A stretch of 28,003 bases of DNA from CBDUZS01 sp965371785 (GTDB lineage Bacteria > Fermentibacterota > Fermentibacteria > Fermentibacterales > JCC-6), in contig CBDUZS010000033.1 in NCBI GenBank assembly GCA_965371785.1, forward strand, positions 1 through 28,003, written 5' to 3'. Numbering within the stretch: the first letter of the stretch is position 1; each line of letters opens with the position of its first letter. Made by a program: the position numbers and the translations under genes. The notes below the pieces were generated by a model that made no database searches, was not told the DNA's origin, and was given only the letters and a program-made list of their open reading frames with translations. Shown piece after piece: positions 23,866-28,003 of this stretch.

Positions 23866-23919
23866 CGTTATTCCCCCGGGTCATAACGATATTTTCTCCG
23901 GAGCTTCATATCTGTTCAA
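23866..23919 (-). promoter_or_regulatory. promoter and ModE-like operator of the Mo/W cofactor operon
   Basis: On the minus strand, -35 TTGAAC (23919-23914), 17-bp spacer and -10 GAAAAT (23896-23891) precede the fusion gene. Directly downstream, over the predicted start of transcription, is an inverted repeat with arms CGTTAT (23866-23871) and ATAACG (23883-23888) separated by 11 bp. The arms match the core of the E. coli ModE operator halves (CGnTAT...ATAnCG). The operon's first gene encodes a ModE-type DNA-binding domain, so autorepression is a natural reading. Confidence 0.6.
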
Positions 23920-23920
23920 C

Positions 23921-23977
23921 TCCCTGTACACGTGAGGCAACAAGAACTTGACAGCATGACGGTAGGGCTGATATTCT
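23921..23977 (+). promoter_or_regulatory. peroxiredoxin promoter, copy 1 of a duplicated segment
   Basis: Contains TTGACA (23948-23953), an 18-bp spacer and TATTCT (23972-23977), about 60 bases before the peroxiredoxin ATG. The 36 bp at 23921-23956 match 24698-24733 at 33 of 36 positions, so the promoter and its upstream flank exist in two copies, each before a different gene. Confidence 0.65.
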
Positions 23978-24040
23978 CATTGAAGCGACACCTAACCCTG
24001 CTAGATGAGATATTTTGCGGTAAGTAAAGGAGAAGGAATA

Positions 24041-24691
24041 ATGGAAGAGACAAAGGTGAACATGCCGTTGCTCGGGGATGAGTTTCCTGAACTAAACGTT
24101 CAGACAACACACGGACCAATGAATATCCCCGGCGATTTGAAAGGTAACTGGTTTGTGCTGTTCAGCCATCCTGCAGACTTCACACCTGTTTGCACAACAG
24201 AATTCGTGGCTTTTCAAAAAAGATACGAGGAGTTTGAGAAACTTGGCTGCAAGTTGATCGGCATGTCAATCGATCAGGTTTTCTCTCATATCAAATGGGT
24301 TGAGTGGATAAAAACAGAACTTGGCATAGAAATCAAGTTTCCAATTGTTGCTGCAAATGATTCGGTTGCGCTGAAACTTGGCATGTTACATCCGGGGAAA
24401 GGGACCAACACTGTAAGAGCGGTATTCATCGTCGATCCGAAAAGCATAGTACGTCTCATCATGTACTACCCACAGGAAGTTGGCCGAAACATGGATGAAG
24501 TCGTTCGTGCGGTCAAAGCACTTCAGATTTCTGACCGACAGGGTGCAGTTGCTGCCGGATGGCCGAACAACGAACTGATTGGTGATCGAATCATTGTTCC
24601 ACCTCCAACAAATGAAAAAGATGCCAGGACACGTTCAGATGAATACGAGTGCTATGACTGGTGGTTTTGCCATAAACCACTAGAAAAATAA
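24041..24691 (+). CDS. peroxiredoxin, archaeal/Prx6-type
   Basis: A 216-residue thiol peroxidase that reduces hydrogen peroxide and alkyl hydroperoxides. The peroxidatic cysteine is C51 in ADFTPVCTTE. The C-terminal extension carries C204 and C210 in YECYDWWFCHKP, the arrangement of archaeal-type Prx6 proteins, where one of these resolves the disulfide. AhpC/TSA fold residues 5-135 and the 1-Cys-Prx C-terminal domain (about 155-195) are both intact. The frame opens at 24005, but AAAGGAG at 24027-24032 positions ATG 24041 as the start. The gene is visibly more AT-rich than its neighbours, hinting at acquisition. Defence against oxygen exposure suits an anaerobe with oxygen-sensitive radical and tungsten enzymes. 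Confidence 0.95.
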   Translation: MEETKVNMPLLGDEFPELNVQTTHGPMNIPGDLKGNWFVLFSHPADFTPVCTTEFVAFQKRYEEFEKLGCKLIGMSIDQVFSHIKWVEWIKTELGIEIKFPIVAANDSVALKLGMLHPGKGTNTVRAVFIVDPKSIVRLIMYYPQEVGRNMDEVVRAVKALQISDRQGAVAAGWPNNELIGDRIIVPPPTNEKDARTRSDEYECYDWWFCHKPLEK

Positions 24692-24697
24692 GCCTGA

Positions 24698-24754
24698 TCC
24701 CTGTACGCGTAAGTCAACAAGAACTTGACAGCACGGTAACAGGACTAATACTTA
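24698..24754 (+). promoter_or_regulatory. promoter of the STAS-like gene, copy 2 of the duplicated segment
   Basis: Contains TTGACA (24725-24730), 18 bp, then TACTTA (24749-24754). The segment 24698-24733 is the near-copy of 23921-23956 (three mismatches). Similarity resumes downstream around TGAGATAT (24780-24787 versus 24006-24013), so the duplicated unit may originally have reached into the leader. Confidence 0.6.
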
Positions 24755-24823
24755 TTTAAAAAGTGCATGCATCTACTTACTGAGATATGTAGCGGTTACA
24801 TAATCTTTGTCGGGATTGAGATC

Positions 24824-25192
24824 ATGCCATACTCAGTAGAATATGATAAGAAAACTGACTGTATCTACGTTTCCGTAGAAGGTGAATTCAATTTGTCATC
24901 TTTCAACAGCATGGCAGCAGACGTTGCGCAATGTCTGAGTGAATGCGGCTGTAGACGAATTCTGAACGATCTGCGTCACGCAAGGCTCATGGGATCCATT
25001 GTCGACATCTACTCCATGCCTGAGCGCGCCATGAAGGTAGGAATAACCCGTGCTGTGAAACGGGCACTCGTCATAAGCGGAACCTTCTCGAGATTCCACT
25101 TCCTCGAGACCGTATTCATCAACCAGGGAAACATAGTACGCCTCTTCAACAGTATTGATGACGCGAAGCGATGGCTCTTTGATAAGGATTAG
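24824..25192 (+). CDS. STAS/SpoIIAA-like fold protein of unknown function
   Basis: A 122-residue soluble protein. It begins MPYSVEYDKKTDCIYVSVEGEF, and continues with a mid-protein strand RRILNDLRHARL and a C-terminal stretch ETVFINQGNIVRLFNSIDDAKRWL. This is the alternating strand/helix pattern of SpoIIAA-like or STAS-like proteins, where the final segment 'F.s.dDA..WL' is common. No catalytic residues are evident. The frame opens at 24767, but the ATG at 24824 gives the family-like start; its ribosome site is weak (TTGAG). It stands alone behind its own promoter (duplicated from the peroxiredoxin promoter), which suggests joint regulation. Confidence 0.65.
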   Translation: MPYSVEYDKKTDCIYVSVEGEFNLSSFNSMAADVAQCLSECGCRRILNDLRHARLMGSIVDIYSMPERAMKVGITRAVKRALVISGTFSRFHFLETVFINQGNIVRLFNSIDDAKRWLFDKD

Positions 25193-25426
25193 CCTCACCG
25201 GCTTTTACGCAGAGTATTGCGTGCTGTCCACGTATGGGGGAGCAGAGGACCCTGGTCTGACCCCCGTCATTCTGAGAGGGTCACTTGCCGGCAGCATACC
25301 TGAGAACATAAAATTCGTCGAAAGTATCAGTGACATCATCTCTTATGGGGCTCTGAAAAAGATACTGGGATAGATGGCAATAAGCCACAGTCCTGTATGT
25401 TATGTACAACTACTAAGGAGAACAGA

Positions 25427-25999
25427 ATGACAAAGGTAACGGTTGTATATCACTCGGGAACCGGACACACCGGAAAGATGGCGGAAGCCGTTCATGCCGG
25501 TGCTTCATCCATTGATGACGTTGAAGCACAGCTGATTGCCATCGATGGAAAGGACATAGTGGACGGTCGCTGGAAGAACGACAAGGTTATGGAAATACTG
25601 GACCGGAGTGACGCCATCATCTTCGGTTCTCCAACTTACATGGGCTGCGTTTCCGGGCAGATGAAGTCCTTTCTGGATGCGACGGCAGATCGCTACTTCT
25701 CGAGGGCATGGGTAGACAAGGTAGCTTCAGCCTTCACGGTCTCCGCAGGGCCAAGCGGCGATAAACTGAACGCTCTGACGACAATGGCTATCTGTGCCAT
25801 GCAACAGGGAATGATCTGGATTGGGCAGGATCAGACACCTTTCAACGACAAAGGCATCAACCGCCTTAGTTTCTACTTCGGTGCCGCGGGTCAGGCCATG
25901 CAGGAACCTCCGGAGGAAGCGCCGAACGACCAGGACAAGGAGACCGGAAGACTCCTCGGGATCAGAGTCGCTAATCGGGCTGTCAAGCAGAAGAGCTGA
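25427..25999 (+). CDS. flavodoxin-fold NAD(P)H-dependent oxidoreductase, WrbA-like
   Basis: A 190-residue flavoprotein. The FMN phosphate loop is SGTGHTGKMAEAVHAG (10-25), followed by FGSPTYMGCVSGQMKSFLDAT, the second FMN loop, and SAGPSGDKLNALTTM in the third. The pattern is that of WrbA/NAD(P)H:quinone oxidoreductases and FMN reductases. Length is close to that of WrbA proteins. It probably transfers two electrons to quinones or other acceptors, and sits near the peroxiredoxin in what may be an oxidative-stress neighbourhood. ATG 25427 has AAGGAG (25415-25420) at six-nt spacing. Confidence 0.88.
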   Translation: MTKVTVVYHSGTGHTGKMAEAVHAGASSIDDVEAQLIAIDGKDIVDGRWKNDKVMEILDRSDAIIFGSPTYMGCVSGQMKSFLDATADRYFSRAWVDKVASAFTVSAGPSGDKLNALTTMAICAMQQGMIWIGQDQTPFNDKGINRLSFYFGAAGQAMQEPPEEAPNDQDKETGRLLGIRVANRAVKQKS

Positions 26000-26072
26000 C
26001 CTGACCAGCGATCTTCCGGAACAGAATCAGGCTGCCGGTTACAGCACTGGATTTCAAAGAAAGGTAAATGCG

Positions 26073-26255
26073 ATGAAGAGAGAGGGTATTGCCATAATCG
26101 TAAACGCATGCATCTGGGGATTTGTTCTTATTGCCTGTTCGATTGCATTGAAGGGTACTGGGACTTACGAAAAGATACAGTTTATCCTTATCGGAGGCGC
26201 CGGGGCTTCTCTTCTGGTCGTCGGTGCCGGCGCACGAAAGAAGCTAAAGGACTAA
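26073..26255 (+). CDS. small two-helix membrane protein of unknown function
   Basis: A 60-residue protein with two hydrophobic helices, GIAIIVNACIWGFVLIACSIAL (5-26) and IQFILIGGAGASLLVVGAG (36-54). They are separated by a short KGTGTYEK turn, and the protein has basic ends (MKRE and ARKKLKD). The helices should form a membrane hairpin. No family name can be given. The frame is open well upstream, but the ATG at 26073 follows AAAGG at 8-nt spacing and gives a clean membrane protein. Confidence 0.7.
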   Translation: MKREGIAIIVNACIWGFVLIACSIALKGTGTYEKIQFILIGGAGASLLVVGAGARKKLKD

Positions 26256-26287
26256 CCGGCGATCTCATCTTCCGGTAACGTGTACTG

Positions 26288-26293
26288 TATAAT
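26288..26293 (+). promoter_or_regulatory. -10 promoter element upstream of the M16C peptidase
   Basis: A perfect TATAAT, preceded directly by TG, lies 44 bp before the GTG start at 26337. No good -35 is visible 16-18 bp upstream (TCATCT region), so it may be a TG-dependent or activated promoter. Confidence 0.45.
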
Positions 26294-26336
26294 CGACGAA
26301 ACGATTAAACCCAATCCGCCATCGAGAGGCTTAAAA

Positions 26337-28003
26337 GTGACCAAGGGTAAAACACTCAATGGATTCGAGATGACCGGGAGAATCGAGCTCCCCGAAATCA
26401 GATGTGTTGCTCTCGAGGCGAAACACCTTCAGTCGGGTGCCAGGCTTCTTCATCTGCTGACCGACGACAGGGAGAATTTCTTCTCCATCTGCTTCAGAAC
26501 ACCACCACCGGACAGTACGGGAGTACCGCACATACTGGAGCATACGGTTCTCTCCGGTTCGGAGAAATTTCCCCTCAGGGATCCATTCACCGAACTCCTG
26601 AAGAGCAGTATGTCCACGTTCCTGAATGCCATGACGTATCCGGACAGAACCCTTTACCCCTGTTCGAGCCAGAACCGGAAAGACTTCTTCAATCTGGTCG
26701 ATGTCTACTGTGATGCCGTTTTTTTTCCGAGACTGGACAGGCTGCATTTCATGCAGGAGGGTCATCACCTGGATTTTTCAACACCGGGCGATGTCGGAAG
26801 TCCTTTGATCGTTAACGGAGTAGTGTACAACGAGATGAAGGGGGCGTATTCCGATCCGGAGGAGAGAATGGCGGAGGTGCTCTCATCGAGCCTCTTCCCC
26901 GACAGCGTGTACGGCCATGATTCGGGAGGAGATCCGGACAGGATTCCTGATCTGACGTACGAAGAATTCGTGCGATTCCACAAAAAACTCTACCACCCAT
27001 CCAACTCCTACATCTTCCTTTACGGAGACATTCCCACCGAGGAGCATCTGGCATTTCTGGACGAGCTGTACCTCTCACGCTTCGGGGGAATGGAGATCGA
27101 CACATCCGTGACGCTGCAACCCAGATGGAGCCGGTCACGTTCTCTCGATGTCCCGACTCCTTCGATGCCGGGTGAGGATTCATCGGACAAGTCGGCTGTA
27201 GTCCTCGGCTGGCTGACAAACGAGGTTGTCGATGCCGGAAAAATCCTGGCGATGCAGGTTCTGGAGGACTATCTGCTGGGAAGTGATGCCGCCCCGCTCA
27301 AGAAGGCACTGATAGACTCAGGTCTCGGAAAGGGTCTTGCATGCTCGGGCTATGACGTTGACAGGAGAGAGACTCTTTTCTCTGTAGGTCTCAAGGGTAT
27401 CAGAAGAGAGAGATGCAGCGAGGTTGCGAATCTGATCAGATCGACTCTCTCGCAGATTCTCGAAAGCGGACTCGACGGGAAGAGGATCGATGCCAGCGTT
27501 CACAGACTGGAGCTGGCCTCTATGGAGATCAAGAGCGCCTGGCCGTTCAGGCTGATGGACAGGGTCTACAGATCCTGGACTGCTGGAAACGATCCACTTT
27601 ACTGGTTACGGATGAACGAACATATCGATTCGCTCAGAGAAACTCTCCGGAAGGAACCGGGCTTCCTGGAAGAGAATCTCAGATGCCAGATAGTGGACAA
27701 TCCCCATAACATCGCTCTCACTTTCTACCCCGACGAAGAGCTGGCTTCCAGAAAGGAAAATGAGTTCACCGAAGCGATGGCGCTGAGAAAGAAGAGCCTG
27801 ACGGCAGAAGATCTGGCAAGCATTGTCGACGACGCCAAAGCACTCGTGCACATGCAGGCAACCCCTGACAGCCCGGAGGCGCTTGCCTCTTTACCGAGAC
27901 TGAAGTTGAGTGAAATCGGCCAGAAACCGGTCCCTCTCCCTACTTCCGTCAACGATGTCTCGGGAAGACCTTTTCTGGTTACGGATGTATTCAGTAACGG
28001 AAT
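26337..28003 (+). CDS. M16C zinc metallopeptidase, PreP/Cym1 type (3' end outside window)
   Basis: The first 555 residues of a presequence-protease-like enzyme; family members are about 970 residues, so nearly half is beyond the window. The inverted zinc motif is HILEH (H65, E68, H69) in the PreP-like context VPHILEHTVLSGSEKFPLRDPF, and the distal glutamate lies in NGVVYNEMKGAYSDPE. SSMSTFLNAMTYPDRTLYP is also typical. These enzymes degrade short unstructured peptides. The start is GTG at 26337, with AGAGG seven nt upstream; the in-frame ATG at 26370 is a less likely alternative. No signal peptide is evident. The frame is open without a stop to the last base. Confidence 0.92.
   Translation, partial: MTKGKTLNGFEMTGRIELPEIRCVALEAKHLQSGARLLHLLTDDRENFFSICFRTPPPDSTGVPHILEHTVLSGSEKFPLRDPFTELLKSSMSTFLNAMTYPDRTLYPCSSQNRKDFFNLVDVYCDAVFFPRLDRLHFMQEGHHLDFSTPGDVGSPLIVNGVVYNEMKGAYSDPEERMAEVLSSSLFPDSVYGHDSGGDPDRIPDLTYEEFVRFHKKLYHPSNSYIFLYGDIPTEEHLAFLDELYLSRFGGMEIDTSVTLQPRWSRSRSLDVPTPSMPGEDSSDKSAVVLGWLTNEVVDAGKILAMQVLEDYLLGSDAAPLKKALIDSGLGKGLACSGYDVDRRETLFSVGLKGIRRERCSEVANLIRSTLSQILESGLDGKRIDASVHRLELASMEIKSAWPFRLMDRVYRSWTAGNDPLYWLRMNEHIDSLRETLRKEPGFLEENLRCQIVDNPHNIALTFYPDEELASRKENEFTEAMALRKKSLTAEDLASIVDDAKALVHMQATPDSPEALASLPRLKLSEIGQKPVPLPTSVNDVSGRPFLVTDVFSNG

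Noticed and set aside
24661..24680. Perfect 7-bp inverted repeat GTGGTTT/AAACCAC at the end of the peroxiredoxin gene
   Set aside because: It lies inside the conserved WWFCHKP coding segment and is followed by A-rich rather than T-rich sequence, so termination is not supported.
25155..25373. 72-codon plus-strand ORF overlapping the end of the STAS-like gene
   Set aside because: It overlaps a better gene by 38 bases, has no ribosome site and matches nothing known. Its last 25 residues look protein-like, so it could be a decayed fragment. Otherwise the 234 bases from 25193 to 25426 hold no gene I can support.

Overview
The window is a dense, mostly protein-coding stretch of bacterial chromosome of roughly 50-55 % GC by eye, with typical Shine-Dalgarno sites, many 1-20 nt gene overlaps and frequent TTG/GTG starts. 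An oxygen-independent ribonucleotide reductase, a tungsten/molybdenum aldehyde-oxidoreductase-type enzyme wired to NuoE/NuoF-type modules, a complete pterin-cofactor operon and an archaeal-type peroxiredoxin all point to a strict anaerobe. Secreted beta-rich proteins, DUF4932, DUF6150 and DUF2089/DUF4097 genes would fit an uncultivated FCB-group lineage such as Fermentibacteria/Aegiribacteria; that placement is inference only. No rRNA, tRNA, CRISPR array, insertion sequence or phage gene was recognised, and no gene-free stretch exceeds 300 bases.

Layout. 1-2818: a gene tail, a possible small leader ORF and a two-domain M16 zinc peptidase. 2840-3751 (-): EamA-type transporter. 3820-3867: a pair of NrdR-type boxes. 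4005-6976: anaerobic ribonucleotide reductase operon in which the glycyl-radical domain is a separate 57-residue ORF between nrdD and nrdG. 7075-7923: secreted protein, then a bidirectional terminator. 8000-9502 (-): MscS channel with cyclic-nucleotide-binding domain. 9557-10156 (-): ThiF-family E1 enzyme.

10359-15703: the most unusual locus. An aldehyde:ferredoxin oxidoreductase (AOR) is broken in two. Its N-terminal cofactor-binding domain is a stand-alone gene. Its C-terminal domains are fused behind a NuoG-like [2Fe-2S] plus 2x[4Fe-4S] module. NuoE-like and NuoF-like genes lie between the halves, and a ThiS/MoaD-like sulfur carrier follows. The reading is a multi-subunit, NAD(P)-linked, possibly electron-bifurcating tungsten enzyme.

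15712-19883: DUF4932 lipoprotein, a DUF4097/DUF2089 pair under a palindromic promoter, a DUF6150 repeat protein, and 3-methyladenine DNA glycosylase. 19864-23806 (-): overlapping cofactor operon mogA, moaC, moaA, moeA and, first in transcription order, a MobB-like NTPase fused to a ModE-type DNA-binding domain that starts at CTG. A ModE-like inverted repeat sits at its predicted promoter. This operon plausibly makes the cofactor for the AOR enzyme.

23921-26255: two near-identical promoter segments driving a peroxiredoxin and a STAS-like protein, then a WrbA-type flavoprotein and a small membrane protein. 26337-28003: an M16C (PreP/Cym1-type) peptidase running off the window end.
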